From: Anaerolineae bacterium
GTDB lineage: Bacteria > Chloroflexota > Anaerolineae > JAFGEY01
Direction of reading: 5' to 3'
Length of the DNA stretch: 12,926 nt
Assembly (NCBI GenBank): GCA_016929775.1
Contig: JAFGIE010000136.1
Location: 1-12,926 of the forward strand
The notes beneath the pieces were generated by a model. It was not told the DNA's origin. It did no database searches and saw nothing but the letters and a program-made list of their open reading frames with translations. Made by a program: the position numbers and the translations under genes. Shown one piece after another: positions 1-6,046 of the stretch. Numbering within the stretch: position 1 is the first letter of the stretch; each line of letters starts with the position of its first letter.

Positions 1-20
1 ACCACGCCCTCGTCCCTACG

Positions 21-78
21 GTCCCCGTGGGGACGCATGGCGCCGTGGTTGGCGCGCCGACGCAGGAGCATCGGCGCG
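21..78. terminator. two stem-loops downstream of the WYL regulator
   Basis: Bases 53-60 and 71-78 form a perfect 8-bp stem (CGCGCCGA / TCGGCGCG) around a 10-base loop. It begins 18 bases past the regulator's stop codon, reading the minus strand. A second compact inverted repeat lies at 21-26/29-34 (GTCCCC / GGGGAC). A run of nine G lies at 82-90, between the stop codon and the first stem. There is no T-tract, so intrinsic termination is plausible but not proven. I see no gene in bases 1-96. Confidence 0.4.
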
Positions 79-96
79 AGAGGGGGGGGGCCATCC

Positions 97-1080
97 TCAC
101 GCACCACGTCCCGGGTTCCCCTCTTTCGCCGCGTACAGGTCCACGATCTGCCGCGCAAAGTCGACCACGCTCAGGCGCAGGGCGTCCGGTTCGAGCACCT
201 CGACCGCACGCCCCAGCCCGAGCAAGCGCTCCCGCGCCGCCGCCAGCGACTCGAAGCCGAGCTGGAGCGTGACCCCTCCCTCGCCGTCGGGCGCCGCCGC
301 CGCGCCCACGCCGAACGTGTGGGACAGCCACGCGACCAGCTCGGGCGCCACGCGCACCGTGACCTGGAACTCGGCGCGACGGCGCTCCTCCGCCGCGCAC
401 CACGCGCGCCAGAACGCCGCCAGGTCAAAGCCGGGCGGGCGCGCGAACGAGGCGCCGGTCAGCCGCACGTCCACCAGGCTCGAGACGCGGTAGACGCGCA
501 CCCGCCCGCTCCTGCCGCACACCAGGTGCCACACCCCCGCCTTGGCGACGAGGCCATACGGCTCGACCGGTCGCTCGATCACGGCAGGGGCGCCGAACGG
601 CTGGCGCAGACGGACGTCGACCACGCGATCCTGCCATACCGCCTCGTGGAGCGTGCGCAGGTGCGGGACCGGCTCCTGCCCCTGCGACCACCACACCGCG
701 TCGATGTGGATTCGCTGCCGCGCCGCTGCCTCCGCCCCCCGGCGCGCGTCGGGCAGCGCAGCGGCAAGCTTGCGCAGCGCCGCGCGCACGTCGTCGTCGA
801 CGCCTAGCTCGACCAGCGGAGCGGGGATCGTGAGCATGAACAGCGCCCGGACCTCGTCTGCGGTCAGCCCAGTGAGGTGCGTGCGATAACTGTCCAGCAG
901 CGCATAGCCCCCCTCCGGACCACGGTCGCCGTACACCGGGATCCCCGCCCCGCTCAGGGCGTCGATGTCGCGGTAGATGGTCCGCGTCGAGACCTCGAGC
1001 TCCTCGGCGAGCTGCCGGGCGGTCATCCGCCCCCGGCTCTGCAGCAGCATCATGATCGACAGCAAGCGGTCCGCGCGCAT
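97..1080 (-). CDS. WYL-domain transcriptional regulator (YafY/DeoR-like)
   Basis: A DNA-binding regulator of 327 residues. Residues 1-55 form an HTH_11-type winged helix with a TARQLAEEL..STRTIYRDIDAL recognition region, followed by the usual EGGYAL turn. A WYL ligand-sensing domain follows at about residues 140-215, where PYGLVAKAGVWHLV holds WHL (184-186) in place of the family's W-Y-L. The remaining C-terminal region matches the WCX extension. An in-frame upstream ATG exists, but I chose the ATG at 1078-1080 because GGAGAGGAGGGCCG gives it a strong ribosome binding site and the protein then begins MRADRLL, as family members do. It is divergent from a GyrI-like gene, and both flank an inverted repeat at 1122-1140, so it probably controls itself and that neighbour. 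The ligand is unknown. Family assignment is firm; the regulatory target is inference. Confidence 0.93.
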   Translation of the reverse strand: MRADRLLSIMMLLQSRGRMTARQLAEELEVSTRTIYRDIDALSGAGIPVYGDRGPEGGYALLDSYRTHLTGLTADEVRALFMLTIPAPLVELGVDDDVRAALRKLAAALPDARRGAEAAARQRIHIDAVWWSQGQEPVPHLRTLHEAVWQDRVVDVRLRQPFGAPAVIERPVEPYGLVAKAGVWHLVCGRSGRVRVYRVSSLVDVRLTGASFARPPGFDLAAFWRAWCAAEERRRAEFQVTVRVAPELVAWLSHTFGVGAAAAPDGEGGVTLQLGFESLAAARERLLGLGRAVEVLEPDALRLSVVDFARQIVDLYAAKEGNPGRGA

Positions 1081-1106
1081 CGGCCCTCCTCTCCTGCCCC
1101 ACCTAC

Positions 1107-1112
1107 AGCATA
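1107..1112 (-). promoter_or_regulatory. candidate -10 box of the WYL regulator
   Basis: TATGCT on the minus strand, 26 bases upstream of the ATG. I see no convincing -35 box at normal spacing. The region where one would lie overlaps or abuts the operator-like repeat at 1122-1140. This is a weak call, offered because autoregulation would require a promoter near here. Confidence 0.3.
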
Positions 1113-1121
1113 CCCCCACAT

Positions 1122-1140
1122 CCTGACAGTAGATGTCAGG
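1122..1140. promoter_or_regulatory. operator-like inverted repeat, CCTGACA-N5-TGTCAGG
   Basis: A perfect 7-bp inverted repeat with a 5-base spacer (CCTGACA GTAGA TGTCAGG) in the 136-base divergent spacer. Half-site centres are 12 bp apart, close to one helical turn, which suits a dimeric helix-turn-helix protein. The repeat covers the place where the -35 box of the plus-strand gene should be and ends 10 bp before its -10 box. Binding there would block that promoter. The bound protein is most likely the WYL regulator beside it, by inference from position. Confidence 0.68.
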
Positions 1141-1147
1141 TATGTCG

Positions 1148-1156
1148 TGCTATGAT
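1148..1156 (+). promoter_or_regulatory. extended -10 promoter of the GyrI-like gene
   Basis: TGCTATGAT is an extended -10 element (TGn plus TATGAT). No good -35 box stands 17 bases upstream, where the operator-like repeat lies. An extended -10 can act without a strong -35. Transcription would start near 1163, giving a leader of about 54 bases with GAGGAG 9 bases before the ATG. Confidence 0.5.
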
Positions 1157-1216
1157 AGGTACACTAGAGGCCCTGGAGGGATGCGTCCCTCCCACTGCAG
1201 AGAGGAGACAGGCAGG

Positions 1217-1681
1217 ATGGATGACCTAGAGGTACGGATCGTGGAACTGCCGCCCATGCGCGTCGCGCGGGTGCACGCCTACAGCGCGACCCCCGAGCAC
1301 GACGCGTGGAAAAAGCTGATCGCCTGGGCGCAGCCCAGGGGGCTGCTGGCGGATCGCCAGGCGTTCCGGATCTTTGGCTTTAACAACCCCGATCCAAGCC
1401 CCGGCAGCCCGAACTATGGCTACGAGTTCTGGATCAGCGTTGGGCCGGAGACCGAGATCGACGGCGATGCCGAGGCCCGGTCCTTCCGTGGCGGGCTGTA
1501 CGCCGTCACGCGGTCTGTGGGCGTGGACGCGATCGGCCCGACCTGGAAAAGGCTGGTCACCTGGGGCGAGGACAGCCCCTACAAGCACGGGTCCCACCAG
1601 TGGCTCGAGGAGCACCTGGGCCCGGTCGACGCGCCCGAGGGCGAGCTGACGCTGGACCTGTACATGCCGGTCGCACGGTAG
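1217..1681 (+). CDS. GyrI-like small-molecule binding domain protein
   Basis: A 154-residue protein consisting of a single AraC effector-binding (GyrI-like, SOUL/BmrR C-domain) fold. It shows the expected order of elements: a start strand with VRIVELPPMRVARVHAY, a helix with WKKLIAWA, a central FGFNNPDP..YGYEFWISVG strand pair, GGLYAVTR, a helix with TWKRLVTW, and a final acidic helix HQWLEEHLG before LTLDLYMPV. Such stand-alone domains bind hydrophobic or cationic small molecules. I chose the ATG at 1217 rather than upstream starts because the domain begins there and GAGGAG lies 9 bases before it. There is no DNA-binding domain, so it is not itself a regulator. Divergent pairing with a WYL regulator suggests a ligand-buffering or sensing partner, which is inference. 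An alternative is a minor hydrolase activity, reported for some GyrI-like proteins. Confidence 0.85.
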   Translation: MDDLEVRIVELPPMRVARVHAYSATPEHDAWKKLIAWAQPRGLLADRQAFRIFGFNNPDPSPGSPNYGYEFWISVGPETEIDGDAEARSFRGGLYAVTRSVGVDAIGPTWKRLVTWGEDSPYKHGSHQWLEEHLGPVDAPEGELTLDLYMPVAR

Positions 1682-1713
1682 CGCTCTGGCGCGCCGACCC
1701 CACAGCCCGAGCA

Positions 1714-1748
1714 GGTACGCCGGATGGTCGACCGCCATCCGGCGTACC
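1714..1748. terminator. perfect 14-bp stem in a convergent spacer, likely two-way terminator
   Basis: GGTACGCCGGATGG (1714-1727) and its exact reverse complement (1735-1748) flank a 7-base loop. The stem sits almost midway between two convergent stop codons: 32 bases past the GyrI-like gene and 31 bases past the phosphoesterase. The symmetrical position and perfect pairing suit a terminator serving both genes. It lacks a T-run on either side, so it may act with Rho or by blocking read-through antisense RNA. Confidence 0.6.
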
Positions 1749-1779
1749 ACGTCCTCGCGCAGGCCCGCGGGCGCGACGG

Positions 1780-2532
1780 TCACCCGCCGCCCGCCCCGGG
1801 ATCGCCGTGTGGCGCCTCGTAGCGCCCGCCGTAAAAGAGGCGATAGATGGTACGCCGGTCGGGCACGCGCCGCTGTTCGAAGGCGCGGTAGAGGCGCGCG
1901 TCATCGTAGGGCACGGCGTGCCGCTCGACGCTGAACTGCCCTCGGCGGCAGGTGAGGACGCAGTAGCGCGCCACTGCCTCCCTGCCGCAGCCGAGCGCCC
2001 CCGGATTCACATAGCGCGCCCGTCCACGCACGTCCGCCGGTTCGTGATCGTGCCCGTAGAACAGGACCTGGCAGCGCTGCCCCGCAAAGGCGCGGTCGAG
2101 CGCCTCCGGCGTCCGCTCGCGCACGATCGGCAGCAGGTCTCGCCCCTCCGGGTCGCGCGCATAGTGCAGGAAGGCGACGCGCACGCCCTCGATGTCGCGC
2201 TCGACCTGATCGGGCCACTGGCCCACGGCTGCCCGCAGCGCAGGGTCGAGCTGGGCGTGCGTCCACTGCTGGTGCGCGACCTCGCCCTCGGTCAGCCACG
2301 CCGGGCGCGGCGACGGCAGCCCATCCACGAACCACGCCTCGTGGTTGCCCTTGATCAGCCAGGCGTCGGGGGTGCGCAGTAGCAGGTCGAGGCACTCGGC
2401 GGGGTAGGGTCCGATCGCGATCGCGTCGCCCGTGTGCACGATCGCGTCGCAGCCGCAACGCCGGATCGCGTCGAGCGCCGCCTCCAGGGCGGGCAGATTG
2501 GCGTGCAGGTCGGTGATCACGGCGATTTTCAC
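1780..2532 (-). CDS. calcineurin-like metallophosphoesterase (YfcE/Metallophos_2 type)
   Basis: A 250-residue metal-dependent phosphoesterase. All metal-binding motifs are present in order: D8-L-H10, GD at 35-36 followed by GP, GNHE at 62-65, FLHYA with H123, and GHDH at 160-163, then VNPGALG, where the family usually has (N)PGS. The substrate is not evident; the family includes phosphodiesterases and protein or nucleotide phosphatases. The start is uncertain: two GTG codons (2530-2532 and 2536-2538) precede KIAVITD and neither has a ribosome binding site. I chose the nearer one, giving the usual M-K-I-A-V start. A small 6-bp stem with an ACGG loop lies at 2560-2575, just upstream. The gene follows murE by about 61 bases and may depend on read-through from it. 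The C-terminal tail after residue 235 is low in order and glycine-rich. Confidence 0.87.
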   Translation of the reverse strand: MKIAVITDLHANLPALEAALDAIRRCGCDAIVHTGDAIAIGPYPAECLDLLLRTPDAWLIKGNHEAWFVDGLPSPRPAWLTEGEVAHQQWTHAQLDPALRAAVGQWPDQVERDIEGVRVAFLHYARDPEGRDLLPIVRERTPEALDRAFAGQRCQVLFYGHDHEPADVRGRARYVNPGALGCGREAVARYCVLTCRRGQFSVERHAVPYDDARLYRAFEQRRVPDRRTIYRLFYGGRYEAPHGDPGAGGG

Positions 2533-2593
2533 GTTCACGCTCGCGGGAATGCGATACGGCGCCGCACGGGCGGCGGGACGCCGCGCACGCTGC

Positions 2594-4174
2594 CTACGGG
2601 CGCGCCGTCGGCAGCACGGGCGCGGCGATCGGGGCGGGCTTGCCCAGCAGCCGCTGCAGGGCGGCGCGCATCGCGACGCGATCGTCCCACGGGTACTCGA
2701 CCGTGCCAAAGCACATCGACTGCTCGTGCCCCTTGCCGGCGGCGACCACGATGTCGCCTGCGCGCGCGAGGCCGACGGCGTGCGCGATCGCCTCCCCGCG
2801 GTCGGAAACGCGGTAGTAGCTGTGCCCCTCGCAGGCTTGCTCGCGCGCCCCGCCGCGCTCGCAGCCCTGCGCGATCCGATCGATGATCGCGTCCAGGTCC
2901 TCCGTGCGCGGATCCTCGGCGGTGATCACGGTCACGTCCGCCAGGCGACCGGCGATCTCGCCCATCATGTCGCGCTGGGCCACGTCGCGCAGCCCCGCAC
3001 AGCCAAAGACCACGATCAGGCGCCCCGCTCGGTCGGAGCGCGCGTCGAGCTGCGCCCGGAGCGCCGACAGGGCCTGCTCGAGGGCGTTGGGCGAGTGCGC
3101 AAAGTCGACGATCGCCGCAAAGTCCTGCCCCTCGTCGATGCGCTCCATCCGCCCCGCGATGCCCGTGAGCGCCGCCACCCCCTCCTGGATCGCCGCCACC
3201 GGCACGTCCAGCGCCAGCGCAGCTGCGACGGCAGCTAGGACGTTGTACACGTTGTACCGCTCTACGAGGGAGGTGCGCAGCTCGAACGCCGCGCCCGGCG
3301 CGCGCACGGAAAAGGCCTGTATCCCGTCCGCCACGCGCATGCCAGTCGCCGTCACCTGCGCCTCTGCCTCGAGCGCATAGGCAAGCTGTACGTCCGCCGG
3401 GATCGGCGCCAGGTAGGGGTACGAGCGGTCGTCGGCATTGATCACCGAGACCTTGGGCACGCCCGGTTTGCGCGCGGTGGTGGACAGCATGCGCAAGAGG
3501 CGCGCCTTGTCCGCGCAGTACTGCTCCCAGGTGCCGTGAAAGTTGAGGTGGGAGTGGGTGATGTTGGTCACGACTCCCACGTCAAAGTCGACGCCGGTGA
3601 CGCGATGGTGCGCCAGACCGTGCGACGTGGCTTCCAGGATCACGACCTCGGTCCCCGCTTCCGCCATCTCTGCCAGGAGCGCCTGGACGGGCAGCGCGTC
3701 CGGGGTGGTGACGTGGAGGCCCGTGTCCTGGTAGCGGTCGCCGATCAGGGCGCTGACCGTGCTGATCATGCCGGTCTTGAGCCCTGCCGCGCGCGCGATC
3801 GACTGCAGCAGGTTGACGGTCGTCGTCTTACCCTCGGTGCCGGTGACGCCGATCACGGTCATGCGCCGGCTGGGATGACCGTACCACGCTGCGGCGAGGT
3901 GACCCAGCGCCTCCCGCCCGTTGGGCGCCTGGACGTAGGTCACCTGCGCGGGCAGGTCGTCCGGGCGCGCGCGCTCGCCGACGATCGCCGCTGCGCCGCG
4001 CGCCACCGCTTGCGGGATAAAGGCGTGCCCATCCACGTTCTCACCGACGTACGCCACGAACGCGTTGCCGGGCGCGACCTGGCGCGAGTCGGGCGTCAGG
4101 CCCGTGATCTCGACCGATGCATCGCCGCTCAGGGCGCGAACCACGACGTTACTCAGCAGTTGACGGAGGATCAT
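2594..4174 (-). CDS. murE: UDP-N-acetylmuramyl-tripeptide synthetase, MurE family (divergent)
   Basis: A cytoplasmic ATP-dependent Mur ligase of 526 residues that would add the third (diamino) residue to UDP-MurNAc-L-Ala-D-Glu. The N-terminal UDP-binding domain is at residues 1-100 (LTPDSRQV..FVAYVG..DGH). The ATPase core has GVTGTEGKTTT (109-119), EATSHGL (181-187), HLNFHGT (209-215) and lysine 223 in ADKARLL, the position carbamylated in relatives. The C-terminal domain starts with GRMERI and has VDFAHSPNAL and AGKGHE (479-484). Oddities: the usual TGTNGKTTT asparagine is glutamate, GGDRD is replaced by CAGLRD, and the diamino-acid motif DNPR reads EDPR (420-423). ATG at 4174 is chosen, with GGGAG five bases before it; a TTG four codons earlier is less likely. 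It lies 111 bases behind hemW. The family is firm; the added amino acid is uncertain (mDAP, lysine or ornithine). Confidence 0.9.
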   Translation of the reverse strand: MILRQLLSNVVVRALSGDASVEITGLTPDSRQVAPGNAFVAYVGENVDGHAFIPQAVARGAAAIVGERARPDDLPAQVTYVQAPNGREALGHLAAAWYGHPSRRMTVIGVTGTEGKTTTVNLLQSIARAAGLKTGMISTVSALIGDRYQDTGLHVTTPDALPVQALLAEMAEAGTEVVILEATSHGLAHHRVTGVDFDVGVVTNITHSHLNFHGTWEQYCADKARLLRMLSTTARKPGVPKVSVINADDRSYPYLAPIPADVQLAYALEAEAQVTATGMRVADGIQAFSVRAPGAAFELRTSLVERYNVYNVLAAVAAALALDVPVAAIQEGVAALTGIAGRMERIDEGQDFAAIVDFAHSPNALEQALSALRAQLDARSDRAGRLIVVFGCAGLRDVAQRDMMGEIAGRLADVTVITAEDPRTEDLDAIIDRIAQGCERGGAREQACEGHSYYRVSDRGEAIAHAVGLARAGDIVVAAGKGHEQSMCFGTVEYPWDDRVAMRAALQRLLGKPAPIAAPVLPTARP

Positions 4175-4260
4175 ATACGCTCCCAAACACGAGATGGCGC
4201 AGCGATGCGCCTCGCCGCCCCGACCAGCCGCGCTGCCCGCGCGCCGGGAGGACGAGGTGG

Positions 4261-4284
4261 GGCGCGCTCTGCGCAGCGAGCGCC
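4261..4284. terminator. imperfect stem-loop just past hemW
   Basis: On the plus strand GGC-GC-GCTC pairs with GAGC-GCC across a TGCGCAGC loop, a 7-bp stem with a 2-base bulge. It starts one base after the hemW stop codon and has no T-tract. It may slow or trim hemW-murE read-through, but chance pairing in such GC-rich DNA is quite possible. Confidence 0.25.
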
Positions 4285-4285
4285 G

Positions 4286-5452
4286 CTACGGTGGGTCGGG
4301 CAGGAACGCGGCAAAGACCTGGTTGCCCAGCAGATGCCCGCGCTCGGTCAGGCGGATGCGCTCTGGCGCACCGGCAGGCGCGCGCTCTAGTAATCCGCGC
4401 GCCACGAGGTGCGCGATCTCGGCGCCGTACACCTCCTCCAGGGGGAGGCCATACCGCGCCTCGAACCGCGCCATGGACACGCCCTCCTCGAGCAAGCGCA
4501 GCCCCATCATCATCGTCTCGCCCATCTCGAGCGCCCGGTCGATCCGCTCCTGCTCTGCCACAGGCGCGCGCCCGGCGCGGATCGCATCGACGTAGGCCCG
4601 CGGATCGGGCAGGTTCGCGCGGCGCACGCCGTCCCACCACGAGTGTGCGCCCGCCCCCAAGCCCAGGTAGGGCTCGTTGCGCCAGTAGACGAGGTTGTGC
4701 CGGCAGGCACAGCCCGGCAGCGCCCAGTTCGAGATCTCATAGTGGACCAGGCCCGCCTGCCCGAGGGCCCCTTCCGCCCACTCGTACATCTCGGCGGCTA
4801 GGTCCTCGTCGGGCGCAGGCAGCGTACCGGCGTCGATCCACGCTGCCAGGGGCGTGCCCGCCTCGACGGTCAGCGCGTACAAGGAGAGGTGCGCCGGCGC
4901 CAGAGCCAGCGCCTGCCGCACGTCCTCCCGCCAACCGGACATGGTCTGCCCGGGCAGGCCAAACATGAGGTCGAGGCTGAGGTTCTCGATCCCGGCGTCG
5001 CGCGCAGCGCGCACGGCGTCGCGCGCCTCGGCGGCGTCGTGCACCCGCCCCAGCAGCCCGAGCACGTGGTCGTGAAAGCTCTGCACGCCCAGGCTCAGCC
5101 GGTTGACGCCTGCCGCGCGCAGGGCGCGCAGCGTCGCCTGGCTCACCGTGCCCGGGTTCGCCTCGACCGTGACCTCGGCGTCCGCGTCGAGGCCAAAGGA
5201 CGCGCGCGCAGCGCCGATCAGCGCCGCCAGGTCTTCCGCCGGCAGGACCGTGGGCGTGCCGCCGCCCACGTAGAGGGTACCGGCGCGCGCCCCGGCTTCC
5301 ACGACGGCGGCGCGCGCCCATGCCATCTCCTCCCGGACTGCCGCCAGGTAGGGCGCGTGCAGCGACTCCAGCCCCGCGTACGAGACAAAGTCGCAGTAGG
5401 CGCACTTGTGCCGGCAAAAGGGGACGTGGACGTACAGCCCGATCGCGTGCAT
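4286..5452 (-). CDS. hemW: radical SAM heme chaperone HemW
   Basis: A 388-residue cytoplasmic radical-SAM protein. The cluster motif is PFCRHKCAYCDF with C13, C17 and C20, followed by GGGTPT (63-68), EANPG (97-101), RLSLGVQSF (118-126) and DLMFGLPGQT (161-170). HNLVYW at 252-257 is the HNxxYW motif that separates heme-carrying HemW from the true anaerobic coproporphyrinogen oxidase HemN. HemN also has an extra N-terminal region that is absent here. The C-terminal HemN_C winged-helix domain (about 300-380) ends in LTERGHLLGNQVF. Many databases label such proteins coproporphyrinogen III oxidase; HemW is better supported. The start is ATG 5450-5452, because MHAIGLYVHVPFC is the normal distance from the cluster. 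A GTG at 5477-5479 would lie inside the hairpin described upstream. The ribosome binding site is poor: GAAGGG stands 12 bases away, inside that hairpin. Confidence 0.95.
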   Translation of the reverse strand: MHAIGLYVHVPFCRHKCAYCDFVSYAGLESLHAPYLAAVREEMAWARAAVVEAGARAGTLYVGGGTPTVLPAEDLAALIGAARASFGLDADAEVTVEANPGTVSQATLRALRAAGVNRLSLGVQSFHDHVLGLLGRVHDAAEARDAVRAARDAGIENLSLDLMFGLPGQTMSGWREDVRQALALAPAHLSLYALTVEAGTPLAAWIDAGTLPAPDEDLAAEMYEWAEGALGQAGLVHYEISNWALPGCACRHNLVYWRNEPYLGLGAGAHSWWDGVRRANLPDPRAYVDAIRAGRAPVAEQERIDRALEMGETMMMGLRLLEEGVSMARFEARYGLPLEEVYGAEIAHLVARGLLERAPAGAPERIRLTERGHLLGNQVFAAFLPDPP

Positions 5453-5461
5453 AGCAAGTGA

Positions 5462-5492
5462 AAACCCTTCACCTGGCACAGATGAAGGGTTT
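5462..5492 (-). terminator. 10-bp stem-loop between the DUF4870 gene and hemW
   Basis: AAACCCTTCA (5462-5471) and TGAAGGGTTT (5483-5492) are perfect reverse complements around an 11-base loop. Read on the minus strand, the stem starts 32 bases past the DUF4870-like stop codon and ends in TTTTC, as a weak intrinsic terminator would. It ends nine bases before the hemW ATG, and its downstream arm holds the only purine-rich stretch (GAAGGG) that could serve as the hemW ribosome binding site. It could therefore end the first transcript, limit hemW expression, or both. Confidence 0.62.
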
Positions 5493-5524
5493 CGCGAACC
5501 TACCGACGCTCCAGGACGCGCACC

Positions 5525-5881
5525 CTAGGGCGCCCAGGCCCAGCCCTGCTTCTTGACAAAGTCGGTCAGCCACGGCACCTCGACCCAGTTGCCCTGGTAG
5601 GACTTGATCCCCAGGTAGATCGGGTAGATGTAGGCGATCGCCGTGACCGCGCCGATCCCGCACGTGATCACAGAGAGGATGCTGACCAGGACCGACAGCA
5701 CGACGATCACCACGAGCGCCATCACCGCGTTGTACTTGATGAAGGGTCGCGCCTTCTTGTCGTCCATCAACAGCGCGATCAGCGCCACGACGCCGGTGAT
5801 CCAGCCCAGCAGCGCCCACAGCTTGTCGTCATCGGTGATCTCGACGGCTTCCATCGGGGTGGGGACTTGGTTCTCTTCCAT
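5525..5881 (-). CDS. small DUF4870-like integral membrane protein
   Basis: A 118-residue membrane protein without known function. A short acidic N-terminus (about 20 residues) leads into a first membrane segment at about 22-39 (LWALLGWITGVVALIALLM). A charged loop with DDKKARPFIKYNAV follows, the hallmark position where DUF4870 proteins have FVKYHA-like residues. Two further segments lie at about 53-73 and 76-93. The tail VEVPWLTDFVKK matches the family's usual P-x-L-x-D-F-x-K ending. ATG at 5879-5881 is chosen over upstream starts because AAGGAGGT stands four bases before it and the upstream residues are hydrophilic and unrelated. It has its own strong promoter at 5946-5974 and is probably transcribed mainly alone, given the hairpin after it. 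The family match is from pattern recognition, so moderate. Confidence 0.82.
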   Translation of the reverse strand: MEENQVPTPMEAVEITDDDKLWALLGWITGVVALIALLMDDKKARPFIKYNAVMALVVIVVLSVLVSILSVITCGIGAVTAIAYIYPIYLGIKSYQGNWVEVPWLTDFVKKQGWAWAP

Positions 5882-5945
5882 AATACCTCCTTGGTTGTGA
5901 TCGGGATAGGACCCACTGTACGAAACGCCACGCAAACATGGTTTG

Positions 5946-5974
5946 ATTCTATCATCGTCGTCGGCAGATGTCAA
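5946..5974 (-). promoter_or_regulatory. sigma70-type promoter of the DUF4870-like gene
   Basis: Reading the minus strand, TTGACA (5969-5974) is followed after exactly 17 bases by TAGAAT (5946-5951), with TGA directly before the -10 as an extended element. This is near consensus. Transcription would begin near 5939, giving a leader of roughly 58 bases before the ATG. Confidence 0.8.
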
Positions 5975-5979
5975 CTGGG

Positions 5980-6008
5980 TTGTCCAGGCAAACAAAGCAT
6001 GCTACAAT
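5980..6008 (+). promoter_or_regulatory. sigma70-type promoter of fmt
   Basis: TTGTCC (5980-5985) and TACAAT (6003-6008) are separated by 17 bases. A start near 6015 leaves a leader of about 32 bases with AGGAG (6036-6040) six bases before the fmt ATG. The -35 box lies only five bases from the -35 box of the opposite promoter. Confidence 0.75.
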
Positions 6009-6046
6009 CGCGCACAGGTGTGCGTCCGCTTTGAGAGGAGTGCAGC

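Noticed and set aside
2432..4390. Plus-strand open frames of about 150-284 codons opposite murE
   Set aside because: Arg/Ala/Ser-rich translations with no ribosome binding sites, directly antisense to a protein with all Mur ligase motifs.
4286..5452. Oxygen-independent coproporphyrinogen III oxidase (HemN)
   Set aside because: The protein has the HNxxYW motif and the short N-terminus of HemW, and lacks the longer N-terminal region of true HemN.
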